A stretch of 64,000 nt of DNA, taken from NCBI RefSeq assembly GCF_002286785.1, contig NZ_MUJY01000154.1, positions 105,274-169,273 on the forward strand, read 5' to 3'. A program made the position numbers and the translations under genes. The notes beneath the pieces were generated by a model. That model had not been told where the DNA came from. It saw only the letters and a list, made by a program, of their open reading frames with translations, and did not search any database. Shown piece after piece: positions 1-9,081 of the stretch; within the stretch, counting starts at the first letter, position 1, and each line of letters starts with the position of its first letter. This DNA is from Pseudomonas sp. PIC25 (lineage in GTDB: Bacteria; Pseudomonadota; Gammaproteobacteria; Pseudomonadales; Pseudomonadaceae).

Positions 1-1110
1 CAGGCTGTCGACGATGGCCACATGGGCACCGCTGTCCAGCTTCAACTGGCCGTCGGTGACGATGCGCTCGCCGGCCTGCAGGCCCTTGAGGATCACCACC
101 CAGCCGTCGCGGCGTTGGCCGGTCTCGACGAAGCGGCGCTCCACCACCAGGACGGGCTGGCCTTTCTCGTCTTTCTGCACGTTGCCCTGCTCGTCCTTCT
201 TCTCGGCGATCACGTAGACCGAATTGCCGTAGAGGGTATAGGTGATCGCGGTTTCCGGGACGCGTACGCGCGAGGTTTCCTCGGGCAGCAGCACGTCGAG
301 GTTGGCGAACATGCCCGGCAGCAGCTTCTCGTCCGGATTGCCGAGGGTGGCGCGCACCTGCAGGTTGCGAGTGGTGGTTTCCACCTTCGGGTTGATCGCA
401 CTGATCTGGCCTTCGAAGACTTCGCCCGGATACGCCGCGACGCTGACCCGGACGCGTTGGCCGATGGCCAGTTGCGGAGCGTTCTGTTCCGGCAGGAAGA
501 AGTCCACGTAGAGCGTGCTGAGGTCCTGCAAGGTGGCGATGGTGGTGCCGGAGGCCAAATAGTCGCCGACATCCACCTGGCGGATACCGATGGTGCCGGC
601 GAAGGGCGCAAGGATGCGCTTCTTGGCCAGGGTGGCCTTCAACTGGGCGACGCTGGCATTGGATTTCTCCAGCGTGGCGGCCAGGCGGTCGAATTCGCTC
701 TTGGATATCGCCTGGCGGCCGACCAGATTGCGGCCGCGTTCGAATTCAACGCGGGCCAGGCCCAGTTCGGCTTCGGCAGTGGCGAGGCTGGCCTTCTCCA
801 CGTCGCTGTCCATCTGGATCAGCGGTTGGTTCAGGCTGACCTTCTCGCCGGAGCGGAACAGCACGTCGCGGACGGTGCCGGCGACCTCGACGGTCAGGTC
901 GATGCCCTGGTAGGCCTTCAGCGTACCGATGGCTGGCAGGCGGGTCTGCCAGGGGCCTTCCTCGGCGGTCACGGCACCGACGTTGATCGGCGGCTGCGGC
1001 GCGGAGAACTGCTGAATCTGCTGGAAGATGGAGAAGCCTTTGTAGGCGGCGAGGGCGAGAATCACGAGAACGACGACGCCCAACATGATGAGCATGCGGC
1101 GGAGCAACAT
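1..1110 (-). CDS. RND efflux periplasmic adaptor (membrane fusion protein), 3' end outside window
   Basis: The frame is open from an ATG at 1110 to base 1 (370 codons) and continues past the left edge. Residues 1-25 form a membrane anchor (MLLRRMLIMLGVV...). The lipoyl half-motifs follow (GTVRDVLFRSGEKVSLNQPLIQMD and APFAGTIGIRQVDVGDY regions), flanking a helical hairpin, then beta-barrel strands (LPEETSRVRVPETAI). This is the HlyD/MexV type of adaptor that links an inner-membrane RND pump to an outer-membrane channel. A GGAAACGGA Shine-Dalgarno stretch precedes the ATG. Position beside the imelysin/DUF1111 module recalls the P. aeruginosa mexV neighbourhood from memory, so the pump gene is expected just outside the window. 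The substrate cannot be told from the adaptor. Confidence 0.88.
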   Translation of the reverse strand, partial: MLLRRMLIMLGVVVLVILALAAYKGFSIFQQIQQFSAPQPPINVGAVTAEEGPWQTRLPAIGTLKAYQGIDLTVEVAGTVRDVLFRSGEKVSLNQPLIQMDSDVEKASLATAEAELGLARVEFERGRNLVGRQAISKSEFDRLAATLEKSNASVAQLKATLAKKRILAPFAGTIGIRQVDVGDYLASGTTIATLQDLSTLYVDFFLPEQNAPQLAIGQRVRVSVAAYPGEVFEGQISAINPKVETTTRNLQVRATLGNPDEKLLPGMFANLDVLLPEETSRVRVPETAITYTLYGNSVYVIAEKKDEQGNVQKDEKGQPVLVVERRFVETGQRRDGWVVILKGLQAGERIVTDGQLKLDSGAHVAIVDSL

Positions 1111-1308
1111 ATTCCGTTTCCTTGGCAAAACAGGGGAGGCCTGGGAATAGGCGAGCTGAGCACCTTAGTACCAGTTGACGGGTTAGTCAAAAGCCAGCAA
1201 TTGCAAAAGATTGCGGTTTTCCAGGCGGGGGCCGACTGTGCCACAGGGAAAGGAGCCGTACTGCCGCGTATTTCCCAGTTCGCGGAGATGCGTCAGGCAA
1301 GGTGAACG

Positions 1309-1336
1309 GCCCCGTCCGTGCAGGCACGGGCGGGGC
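1309..1336 (-). terminator. GC-rich hairpin after the chemoreceptor gene
   Basis: Two 13-nt arms (GCCCCGTCCGTGC and GCACGGGCGGGGC, one mismatch) separated by 2 nt lie directly downstream of the chemoreceptor stop on the minus strand. No T-tract follows, so it is at best a weak or Rho-assisted terminator. Confidence 0.35.
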
Positions 1337-1345
1337 TGATAGCGA

Positions 1346-2971
1346 TCAGGCGCTGAGGCGGCGGGTCAGGTTGCTGAGCTCGCCGGAGAGACTGTGCAGG
1401 TCCTGGCTGGCGGCCTCGGTGCGCTGCACGTTTTCCTGGTTGGTGGTGGCGATGGCGGTGATCTCGGTGAGGTTGCGCGAGATGTCTTCGGCCACCGAAG
1501 TCTGCTCTTCGGCGGCGGTTGCGATCTGCCGGTTCATGTCGCGGATCGCCTCCACCGCGCCGGTGATGCGTTGCAGCATGAGACCGGCCTCGGTGACCTG
1601 CTCGACACCGGCCTCGCTGCGGCTCTGGCCACTCTCGATGGCGCGTACGGCGTTCACCGCGCCGGTCTGTACAGTGTCGATGATCTGGTGGATTTCCGCC
1701 GTGGATTCGGCGGTGCGCTGGGCCAGGGTGCGCACCTCGTCGGCGACCACCGCAAAGCCGCGTCCGGCTTCTCCGGCGCGTGCCGCCTCGATGGCCGCGT
1801 TCAGCGCCAGCAGGTTGGTCTGGTCGGCGATGCCGCGAATCACCTCGAGCACCTTGCCGATCCGGCCGCTGTCGTTTTCCAGGCGGCGGATCACGTCGGC
1901 CGTGCTGGCGATTTCGCCACGGATGTCGGTGATGGTCTGGATGGTCGAGCGCATCACCGTCTCGCCCTGACGTGCCGAGTTGTCGGCGTCGTCCGCCGCG
2001 GCGGCGGCTTCGGCGGCGTGCCGCGCGACCTCCTGGGCGGTGGCGGACATCTCATGCATCGCCGTGGCGACCTGATCGGTGCGCGAAAACTGCTCGCGGG
2101 TACCCTGGGCCATCAGCGTGGCGATGGCATTCAACTCGCCGCTGGCGTTGTCCAGGTCGGCGGTGCTGCGTTTGAGGCGGGTGAAGGTATCGGCGAGGAA
2201 GTCACGCAAGGTATTGGCGGCTGCGGCCAGCCGGCCCAGCTCGTCGCGGCGGTCGGTGGCGACACGCTCGCCGAAGTGGCCCTGGCTGAGCTGGGCGATG
2301 TGATCGATCAGCGAGCGGATCGGGTCGATCAGGTTACGGTTGATCAGCCATAGGCTGAGCAGGCCGATCAGCAGGCTGGAGACCAGCATGACCACGGTGC
2401 CGAACAGGATGGTGCGGTCGGCGGAGGCGCTGATGTCGTCGGCGCTGCGGGTGGCGCGGGCGCGGAGTTCGTCCACGAGTGCGCTCATCTGTTCGCTGGC
2501 GGCGCGGTCGATGCCTTTCACCGCGGCGTCTCCGGCATGCGGATCGGCATCCGCGCCGACGAAGGCGTCACGACCCTTGCGGTAAGCCGCGCCCAGGGAA
2601 CGGTGTTCCTCGCGCAGGCGCTCGATGCGATCCTTCAGGCTGGCGTCGAGGTCGGGCAGGTTGGCCAGATGGCCGAGCGTATCCTGGACCTTGCGCTCTT
2701 CGGCCTCGAACTGGCTCCAGTATTTATCCAGGTCGGCTGGTTGCCGGCCGCGCAGCAGCACGTTCTTCCATTCTTGCACCTGTACCTTGAATTGCAGGTT
2801 GGCCTGGTCGACCAGGCGCGAGGCTTCCAGCGGGCCTTCCAGCAGACCGCGGTAGGTCTGGATGCCATTGGACAAGAAGCTGAAGCAGGCGAGAGCGATC
2901 AGCAGGATCAGCGCCAGGCTGCCGCCCAGCAAGGTGAGAATCTGTGCACGCAAGGAGCGTTGCAAGGACAT
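1346..2971 (-). CDS. Methyl-accepting chemotaxis protein
   Basis: Inner-membrane chemoreceptor of 541 residues. TM1 is at about 10-33, a helical periplasmic ligand domain of about 155 residues follows (four-helix-bundle type by its predicted helices), TM2 is about 188-211 and a HAMP domain about 212-265. The cytoplasmic coiled-coil signalling domain carries the conserved hairpin tip at about 385-415 ([16 protein letters not shown], then [12 protein letters not shown]). It signals through CheW/CheA to the flagellar motor. The ATG at 2971 is preferred over a TTG seven codons upstream because GAGG lies 7 nt before it. It stands alone, between the adaptor gene and the DUF1513 gene. The ligand is not predictable. 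Confidence 0.9.
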   Translation of the reverse strand: MSLQRSLRAQILTLLGGSLALILLIALACFSFLSNGIQTYRGLLEGPLEASRLVDQANLQFKVQVQEWKNVLLRGRQPADLDKYWSQFEAEERKVQDTLGHLANLPDLDASLKDRIERLREEHRSLGAAYRKGRDAFVGADADPHAGDAAVKGIDRAASEQMSALVDELRARATRSADDISASADRTILFGTVVMLVSSLLIGLLSLWLINRNLIDPIRSLIDHIAQLSQGHFGERVATDRRDELGRLAAAANTLRDFLADTFTRLKRSTADLDNASGELNAIATLMAQGTREQFSRTDQVATAMHEMSATAQEVARHAAEAAAAADDADNSARQGETVMRSTIQTITDIRGEIASTADVIRRLENDSGRIGKVLEVIRGIADQTNLLALNAAIEAARAGEAGRGFAVVADEVRTLAQRTAESTAEIHQIIDTVQTGAVNAVRAIESGQSRSEAGVEQVTEAGLMLQRITGAVEAIRDMNRQIATAAEEQTSVAEDISRNLTEITAIATTNQENVQRTEAASQDLHSLSGELSNLTRRLSA

Positions 2972-3168
2972 GGTCGAGCCTCGTATAGCCAAAGGAAGGA
3001 CTGACGCCTAAGGCGTAATCGGGAATGGCACATCCTTGTCGCGGGCGAGCGAGCCCCCGCACCGCCGCCGGGCAAGACCGGTGCGATGCTGAGTATAGGT
3101 CGGCGTTAGAAGTCGATTCTTGAGATGCGATTCACATTTTTTGCGTAGTGGATCGCTCTCGGCGGGGG

Positions 3169-4263
3169 TCAGGCAAGGCGCAGATGGTTGTCCCACAACC
3201 CGGCGGGCAGCTCCAGCGGGCGGCCGACGATCTGCTCGCCGCGGCAATCGTAGAGTCGGCAGCGGCCCACGCCGGCGGTGACCACGAAACCATCGGCCAC
3301 CGCGCCGACGCCAGCGCAGTCTGGCAGCGGCGCCTCCAGGCGCAGCTCGGCGCTGTCCAGGTCCCAGACGAAGAAGCGGTTGCCGCGTGGCGCGGTCAGC
3401 GCCAGCAGGCGCAGTTCATCGTGGATTGCCAGGCTGGCGGTGTACTGGTTCATGGTCAGGCGCTGCGCCTCGCCGACCGGGAACGGCTGGAACGGCTGGC
3501 CGGGGCGCTTGATCGCCAGCAGCGGCGCGCTGTCCATGGGGTCGCCTTCGTACTGCTGGCCGGAGACGATGGTACCGTCGGCAGCCACCGCCAGGTGACG
3601 CACGCTGTTCATCCGCTCGGGCAACTGCTCCTTGCTGATCAGGCTGCCGTCGCGGCGCATCAGCACCAGGCTCGGTTCCATGGCGTCGAGGTTCATCATT
3701 ACCCGGCTGTCGGCCTCGGTGCGGATGCCGCCGTTGGCCACCACCAGGGTTTCGCCGTCGGGCATCCACAGCAGCTGATGCGGGCCTATGCCATGGGTGG
3801 AGTGTTCGGCGCTACGCACCAGGCGCTCGCCGTCCAGCCGATACACGCCGAGCACCCCACGGCCGGGATCGCGGGTGTCGTTCTCGGTGCTGTAGAACCA
3901 CTCGCCATCCTTGTGGAACTGGCCATGGCCATAGAAGTGGCGGTCCTGGGGCGAGGCCAGCACTTGCAGCAGGCGACCGTCGCGGGTGTCGATCAGGTAA
4001 CTTTCGCGGCTCGGCCGGCGACCGACGAACACCGCCAGCGGCAGGTGCGGATGCGGCACCACGTCATGGCAGCGTTCGGCGACCGGGGTGGCGAACGCCC
4101 GGCTGCCGTCCAGCCGATAGCCGACCGCGTAGTGCTTGCCGTCGCTGTCGTCGCGGGCGGACAGCAGCAGCGGCTGGTGCCCATGGCGGGCCAGGGTCCA
4201 GCCACCGAAGGCTGAGGCGGCGAGCAGCGCGCTACCCAGCCCGAGAAAGGCTCTGCGGCGCAT
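3169..4263 (-). CDS. DUF1513 family protein with twin-arginine-like leader
   Basis: 364 residues. The N-terminus MRRRAFLGLGSALLAASAFG has an RR-x-FLG core and a hydrophobic h-region, so Tat export is likely. The rest is repeated beta-strand sequence typical of a WD40/YVTN-like propeller (DUF1513). Its ATG at 4263 lies 3 nt after the imelysin stop, so both are in one transcript. DUF1513 proteins usually travel with imelysin and DUF1111 proteins, a set associated with iron acquisition in gammaproteobacteria. The biochemical role is not established; an electron-transfer or iron-handling accessory role is inference from the neighbourhood. Confidence 0.8.
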   Translation of the reverse strand: MRRRAFLGLGSALLAASAFGGWTLARHGHQPLLLSARDDSDGKHYAVGYRLDGSRAFATPVAERCHDVVPHPHLPLAVFVGRRPSRESYLIDTRDGRLLQVLASPQDRHFYGHGQFHKDGEWFYSTENDTRDPGRGVLGVYRLDGERLVRSAEHSTHGIGPHQLLWMPDGETLVVANGGIRTEADSRVMMNLDAMEPSLVLMRRDGSLISKEQLPERMNSVRHLAVAADGTIVSGQQYEGDPMDSAPLLAIKRPGQPFQPFPVGEAQRLTMNQYTASLAIHDELRLLALTAPRGNRFFVWDLDSAELRLEAPLPDCAGVGAVADGFVVTAGVGRCRLYDCRGEQIVGRPLELPAGLWDNHLRLA

Positions 4264-4266
4264 GGC

Positions 4267-5340
4267 TCAGTCTCCGTCGTGGGCGTTGAACCCGAGCTGG
4301 ATGCCCAGCGCCTTGGCCAGCTCGCCCTCGTGCAGGCGGTGCAGGGTGTTGAGGCTGTCGTAGACCTCGTTCAATGCCTGGCGGCCCTGCTCGTCGGTGA
4401 TCAGCTCGGTCAGCGGGCGCTGCAGATCGGCGATGCGCTGGCGGGTATCGGCGTAGGCGGCATCCAGGCGCTTCACCAGCTCGGCCTGATCGGCAGGAAG
4501 CAGGGCCTTTACGCCGTCATCGTTGGCACCGCGCCAGAGACGCTCGGCGCTCGCCAGGCTGGCGGCGATGCTGGCCAGCGAAGCCTGGCTGCGCCACGCT
4601 TCGGCCTGGTACGGCTGCGGGACGCCCTTGCTCTGCCGGCCCAGCGGGGTGCCGAGCTTCTTCTTCAGCGCATCCAGGGCGGTCACCTGGGCGCGCAGCA
4701 GCTCGGCCATCGCTTCGCCGGAATCGGCATAGCGGTCGTTGGGGAATTTCTTCAATTGCACGGCCATGCCGGCATCGCCCTGCCACTGGGTGAGCGTCTG
4801 GTCGGCGAGGGCCTTCTGGTGTTGGCCGATGGCGACGATCAGCGGGCAGTAGCGGTTCTTCTGGGCGGCGTCGTTGAGGTCGATGGCGCTGTCGAACAGC
4901 ACGTACTCGTAGGCGGTCAGCCCCTGGACCACCACGCTGGCCTTGTCCAGGTCGGCGACGCCCAGTTCCGGTTTGCTCTTGATCAGTGCTTCCACCTGAC
5001 GCGCCACCAGGTTCTTCTTGTCCGGCCAGAACTGCACCTGCCAGGTGCGGTTGCCTTCCGCCAGCGGCCCGACCAGCAGCGGCTGCAGGCCGGCCCAGGC
5101 GCTCTGCGCGGTGAGGAAGGCCTGGCGCGCGGCCGGCAGGTCCTGGCTGCCGTCGCAGAAGGCCTTGCCGCTGGCGGCGAGCTGATGGTCGGCTTCGGTC
5201 CAGGCGGCGTAGGCCGGTAGCAGCACGCTGTCGGCGAGTACGGCGCTGACGCTGCGCTGTTCGTCCTTCGGCGAGCAGGCGCTCAGCGCGAGACCGGTGA
5301 GGGTGGCGACGGCAACGCTGATCAGGCGAGGGCGGAACAT
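4267..5340 (-). CDS. Imelysin-family lipoprotein with altered metal motif
   Basis: 357 residues from an ATG at 5340 with AAGGAG eight bases upstream. The signal peptide ends in a lipobox (LALSAC), so it is a predicted lipoprotein. The body is an imelysin/EfeO-like helical fold. The family signature GxHxxE appears here as GLTAYE followed by YVLFD, with Thr where His is expected; the paralogue at 6965-8317 keeps the His. Loss of this residue suggests changed metal binding. The stop of the cytochrome gene is 11 nt upstream, and the DUF1513 gene follows by 3 nt, so the three form an operon. Confidence 0.82.
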   Translation of the reverse strand: MFRPRLISVAVATLTGLALSACSPKDEQRSVSAVLADSVLLPAYAAWTEADHQLAASGKAFCDGSQDLPAARQAFLTAQSAWAGLQPLLVGPLAEGNRTWQVQFWPDKKNLVARQVEALIKSKPELGVADLDKASVVVQGLTAYEYVLFDSAIDLNDAAQKNRYCPLIVAIGQHQKALADQTLTQWQGDAGMAVQLKKFPNDRYADSGEAMAELLRAQVTALDALKKKLGTPLGRQSKGVPQPYQAEAWRSQASLASIAASLASAERLWRGANDDGVKALLPADQAELVKRLDAAYADTRQRIADLQRPLTELITDEQGRQALNEVYDSLNTLHRLHEGELAKALGIQLGFNAHDGD

Positions 5341-5351
5341 GGTTCGGCTCC

Positions 5352-6767
5352 TTAGAGTGAATTCAGGAAGGCCAGCAGCGCGGCGCGCTGCTCGGCATCG
5401 AAGCGTAGGACATTCTGCTTGGCGGCCTCGGCTTCGCCGCCGTGCCAGAGGATCGCCTCCAGCAGGTTGCGGGCGCGGCCGTCGTGCAGGAACAGGGTAT
5501 GGCCGTTGACCGTTTCCGTCAGACCGATACCCCACAGCGGCGGCGTGCGCCATTCGCTGCCGCTGGCCTGGAACTCCGGGCGGCCGTCCGCCAGACCTTC
5601 GCCCATGTCGTGCAGCAGCAGGTCGGTATACGGGCGGATGCTCTGGCTGGCCAGCTCCGGCTCGGCGGCGTCGACGGCCGTCTCGAAGCGCGGGGTGTGG
5701 CAGTTCTGGCAACCGGCCTGGTGGAACAGCCCCTTGCCGGCCAGCACCTGCGGATCCTCGACCCGGCGGCGTGCCGGCACGCCGAGGTTGCGCGAGTAGA
5801 ACAGCACGCTGGCGAGGATGTTGTCGCTGACCTCCGGCGAACCGCCGTTGGGTGCGGCGCGGCAGTCGGCCTGCGCCTCGGTGCAATCGTCGGCGGTGAG
5901 CAGCGCGGTGGTCAGGCCCATGTCGCCGGCGAAGGCGTGGGCGTTCTGCTGGTTCAGGCTGGGTTGTCCGGCCTTCCAGCCGAAGCGCCCGAGCACGGTG
6001 CGCTGCGCGACGTCGTCCCAGACCCGGTTGGGGCGCCCGGAGATGCCGTTGCCGTCGCTGTCGTCGGGATCGGCGTTGGCCAGGATCGCCGCCTCGGGAA
6101 TGGCTTCCAGCAGGCCGAGGCCGATCATCGGCGGGGCGACGCGGGCGGAGAACATCGTTTGCGGATGCATCGGCCCGTAGCCGAGCTGGCTGACCGCGAG
6201 GGTGGGCTTGCGCAGCTCGACTTCGCTGCCATCGGCGAAGCGCACGGTTTCGGTTTCATACTCGAAACGTACCTTGCCTTCCGGGGCGACGCCGGGGATG
6301 GCCATGTCCTGCAACTGGCCACCGTAGACCGGCTCGGGCACCACACCCAGGCGCTCGATCAGGTGCGCCTGTTCCGCCGAGGCGGGAATCGACAGGCGTA
6401 CCAGCATGGACACCGCCTGGATCGCATCCGGCCCCGGTGGGTGGCCGCGGCCGTCCTTGATATGGCAGTTCTGGCAGGCATTGGTGTTGAACAGTGGTCC
6501 CAGCCCGTCGCGGGCCGTGGTGGTGGCCGGCGCCATCACCCAGGGATTGCGGAAGAAGCTGTTGCCGACGCTGAAATCCAATCGGCGCGACGGCGAGAGA
6601 TTCGCCGAGGGCAGGGAAAAGGCATTGCCGTCCTGCTTGTGTACCGTGGCGCTGCCGGCGGAGAGGGCTTCGCCGGGTTCGGCCGCGTCGAAACGGGGCC
6701 GGTCTTCACAGGCGGCGAGGCTCAGGGCCAGCAGCAAGGGAGACACGCGAAGCAAGGCAGACATCAT
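5352..6767 (-). CDS. DUF1111 di-haem cytochrome c lipoprotein (thiol oxidoreductase family)
   Basis: 471 residues with a lipoprotein signal peptide (LSLAAC at residues 15-20) and two CxxCH haem-binding motifs, CQNCH at 98-102 and again at about 357. The family (DUF1111, related to MauG/cytochrome c peroxidases) sits in the periplasm or outer membrane and probably moves electrons. First gene of a three-gene unit with the imelysin and DUF1513 genes. Two adjacent ATGs (6767 and 6764) are possible starts. The minus-strand terminator at 6884-6920 separates it from the upstream imelysin gene, so it needs its own promoter in 6768-6883. Confidence 0.85.
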   Translation of the reverse strand: MMSALLRVSPLLLALSLAACEDRPRFDAAEPGEALSAGSATVHKQDGNAFSLPSANLSPSRRLDFSVGNSFFRNPWVMAPATTTARDGLGPLFNTNACQNCHIKDGRGHPPGPDAIQAVSMLVRLSIPASAEQAHLIERLGVVPEPVYGGQLQDMAIPGVAPEGKVRFEYETETVRFADGSEVELRKPTLAVSQLGYGPMHPQTMFSARVAPPMIGLGLLEAIPEAAILANADPDDSDGNGISGRPNRVWDDVAQRTVLGRFGWKAGQPSLNQQNAHAFAGDMGLTTALLTADDCTEAQADCRAAPNGGSPEVSDNILASVLFYSRNLGVPARRRVEDPQVLAGKGLFHQAGCQNCHTPRFETAVDAAEPELASQSIRPYTDLLLHDMGEGLADGRPEFQASGSEWRTPPLWGIGLTETVNGHTLFLHDGRARNLLEAILWHGGEAEAAKQNVLRFDAEQRAALLAFLNSL

Positions 6768-6883
6768 GACATCCAGGGGGCGTAAAGGCGGCGGGCAATC
6801 TTAGCAGGCCGGGCGGGCGGGAATAAGAGAGATTTGCGTTCGTTACACTTCGTGGCGGCGCTCCGCAAGCGTCCGGTCTCCCG

Positions 6884-6920
6884 AAAAAAAGCGAGGCCCG
6901 GCGCTTTGGCCGGGCCTCGG
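6884..6920 (-). terminator. Rho-independent terminator of the imelysin gene
   Basis: On the minus strand a perfect GC-rich stem (CGAGGCCCGGC paired with GCCGGGCCTCG, 6-nt loop) is followed by seven T residues (the A-run at 6884-6890 on the plus strand). It lies 45 nt after the imelysin stop. Confidence 0.9.
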
Positions 6921-6964
6921 GGTATTGCACATGCGGCGATGTGCCACATGCCGGGCGACGCGGA

Positions 6965-8317
6965 TCAGAATTCGTGATCGGCGTTGTCCGGGTTCAGGTC
7001 GCTGATGCCCAGCTTGGCCGCGGCCTGCTCGATGGCGCCGGTCTGCTTGACCAGGGCAGCGATGGCGTCGCGCACCAGCGTCTGGCCTTCGGTGTTATCG
7101 GCGGCGATCAACTGGTCGAAGTGCACGTTGTTCTTCTCGGCACTGTCCACCAGGGCCTGCAGCTTGGCTTCGGTGGCTTCCAGGTCGGCCTTCAGGGTGT
7201 TGTCGGCCTGGGCGTCGATCTTCGCCACCAGTTCGGACAGGCTCGGGCCGGTCAGGGTGGTGCCGTCGACACGCTTGTACTCGCCCAGGTAGACGTTGCG
7301 GATGCCCTTGCCGTTGTAGAAATGCGAGTGGTGGGTGTTGTCGCTGAAGCAGTCGTGCTCGTCTTCGGTGGAGTTGGCTTCCAGGGCGACCTTCATGCGC
7401 TCGCCGGCCAGCTCGCCGAGAGACAGGCTGCCCATGCCGAACAGCATCTTGCGCAGGCCGTTCTCGGCGGCCTCGCCTTCCAGGGTGGCGCGGTAGTTGT
7501 CGGCCACGTTCGGCTGCCACTGGGCAACCATGTCTTCCAGGTCTTTCACCAGCAGATCGGTAGCGGCCTTCAGGTAGGCGCGACGACGTTCGCAATGGCC
7601 GCCGGTGCAGCCTTCGCCGGTCACGTAGTCGGTAGCCGGGCGATTGCCGGCGCCGGGGTTGGTGCCGTTCAGGTCCTGGCCCCAGAGAAGGAATTCGATG
7701 GCGTGGTAGCCAGTGGCAACGTTGGCTTCGGAACCGCCCAGCTCGTTCAGGCTGGCCAGCTTCTCACCGGTGATCTCGGTGACGTCGATCTTGTCTTCGC
7801 CGACTTGGATCTCGGTGTTGGCGATGATGTTGGCGGTGGCGCCGGGGTTGCCCAGGGCGTGCTGGTAGTCGCCGGCCACATAGTCGATCAGGCCTTCGTC
7901 CAGCGGCCAGGCGTTCAGTTGGCCTTCCCAGTCGTCCACCACCGGGTTGCCGAAGCGGAAGACTTCGCTCTGCATGTACGGTACGCGGGCAGCCAGCCAG
8001 GCCTCGCGGGCGGCCTTCAGGGTTTCGTCGCTGGGGTTGGCCAGCAGGGCATCGACCGCCTGCTGCAGCGCCTTGCCGGTGGAGAGGGCATCGCTGAACA
8101 CGGCCAGGGCGATGTCGGCGTAGTGCTTCACCACGGCCTTGGCGGCGGCTTCGTCGACCTTGCCGGCTGCGGGGGCCGGGGCTGCGCTGCTCTGGCTGGC
8201 GGCAGGCGCCGGGGCGGAGGCTTGCGGCGCGGCGGCTTTTTCCTTGTCGTCACCGCAACCGGCGAGGGAAATGGCGATAGCCAACAGACTGGCGGTGGCC
8301 AGGGGCATACGAATCAT
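6965..8317 (-). CDS. icmP: Imelysin-family lipoprotein (IcmP-like)
   Basis: 450 residues from the ATG at 8317 (AAGGA eight bases upstream). The leader ends in the lipobox SLAGC, followed by an Ala/Pro-rich linker and the imelysin domain. The GxHxxE motif is intact (GYHAIEFLLWGQD, near residue 210). The P. aeruginosa homologue was named insulin-cleaving metalloproteinase IcmP, but the family is now generally linked to iron uptake. A strong terminator follows, and a possible Fur site lies 58 bp upstream, which fits iron control. The symbol rests on protein similarity and remembered gene order only. Confidence 0.82.
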   Translation of the reverse strand: MIRMPLATASLLAIAISLAGCGDDKEKAAAPQASAPAPAASQSSAAPAPAAGKVDEAAAKAVVKHYADIALAVFSDALSTGKALQQAVDALLANPSDETLKAAREAWLAARVPYMQSEVFRFGNPVVDDWEGQLNAWPLDEGLIDYVAGDYQHALGNPGATANIIANTEIQVGEDKIDVTEITGEKLASLNELGGSEANVATGYHAIEFLLWGQDLNGTNPGAGNRPATDYVTGEGCTGGHCERRRAYLKAATDLLVKDLEDMVAQWQPNVADNYRATLEGEAAENGLRKMLFGMGSLSLGELAGERMKVALEANSTEDEHDCFSDNTHHSHFYNGKGIRNVYLGEYKRVDGTTLTGPSLSELVAKIDAQADNTLKADLEATEAKLQALVDSAEKNNVHFDQLIAADNTEGQTLVRDAIAALVKQTGAIEQAAAKLGISDLNPDNADHEF

Positions 8318-8374
8318 GGGCGAAGTCCTTGCGTCTGAGAGTGGCAATGCGCAGGTGCGCGCGTAAAACCGTAA

Positions 8375-8393
8375 CATAATGCGAAAGATTTGC
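8375..8393 (-). promoter_or_regulatory. Possible Fur box upstream of the icmP-like gene
   Basis: The 19-mer matches the Fur consensus GATAATGATAATCATTATC at 12 of 19 positions by hand alignment, and overlaps an inverted AATGC...GCATT pair. It is in an A+T-rich patch 58 bp before the imelysin start. Prediction only. Confidence 0.4.
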
Positions 8394-8504
8394 ATTTTTG
8401 GAAAGGCCATGCAAAGCGGCAAAGCCAGGCAGGACGTGCGAAAGGTCTCCATTTGCCTCCTCCGGTGCCGTTAGAATGCCATCGTCCAAACAGGGAGAGT
8501 CCCC

Positions 8505-9077
8505 ATGAGCCTCGTCAGCGTCGCCATCCTCGTCGTGCTGTTCCTCGCCGCCGCCTATGCGGTCATCCTCTATAACGCGCTGGTACGGCTGAAGCACGGC
8601 GTGAGCAAGGCCTGGGCGAACATCGACGTGCTGCTCAAGCAGCGCCACGAAGAATTGCCCAAGCTGGTGGAAACCTGCAAGCAATACATGCAGTACGAAC
8701 AGACCACCTTGGAAAAGGTCATTTCCGCCCGCAACGCCGTGGCCAGCGCCCGCGAGAAGGGCGACGTCGGTGCCCTGGGCAAGGCCGAAACCGGTCTGCG
8801 CGCCGGCCTCGGCCAGCTCTTCGCCCTGGCCGAGAACTACCCGCAACTGAAGGCTAACGACAGCTTCCAGCATCTGCAGCAGCGCATCACCGGGCTGGAG
8901 AACGGCATCGCCGACCGCCGCGAGCTGTACAACGAGGCGGTCAACCTGAATAACGTGCGCATCGAGCAGTTCCCCGACGTGATCATCGCCAACCTGTTTG
9001 GTTTCAAGGCGGCGGAATTGCTCCAGTTCAGCGAGGCCGAAAAGGCCGACGTGAACATCAAAGCCCTGTTCGGCTGA
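8505..9077 (+). CDS. lemA: LemA family protein
   Basis: 190 residues with one N-terminal transmembrane helix (about 4-22) followed by the conserved LemA core (YNALVRLKHGVSKAWANIDV..., LPKLVETCKQYM, and near the end the RIEQFPDVIIANLFGFK-type motif). LemA proteins are small coiled-coil membrane proteins of unclear function, often paired with a GIDE/TPM-type partner. GGGAGAG precedes the ATG. The partner gene begins 4 nt after the stop, so the two are co-transcribed. Confidence 0.92.
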   Translation: MSLVSVAILVVLFLAAAYAVILYNALVRLKHGVSKAWANIDVLLKQRHEELPKLVETCKQYMQYEQTTLEKVISARNAVASAREKGDVGALGKAETGLRAGLGQLFALAENYPQLKANDSFQHLQQRITGLENGIADRRELYNEAVNLNNVRIEQFPDVIIANLFGFKAAELLQFSEAEKADVNIKALFG

Positions 9078-9081
9078 GCCC

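Noticed and set aside
8375..8393. Confident assignment of Fur control
   Set aside because: 12 of 19 match by hand is suggestive only, so it is listed at low confidence.
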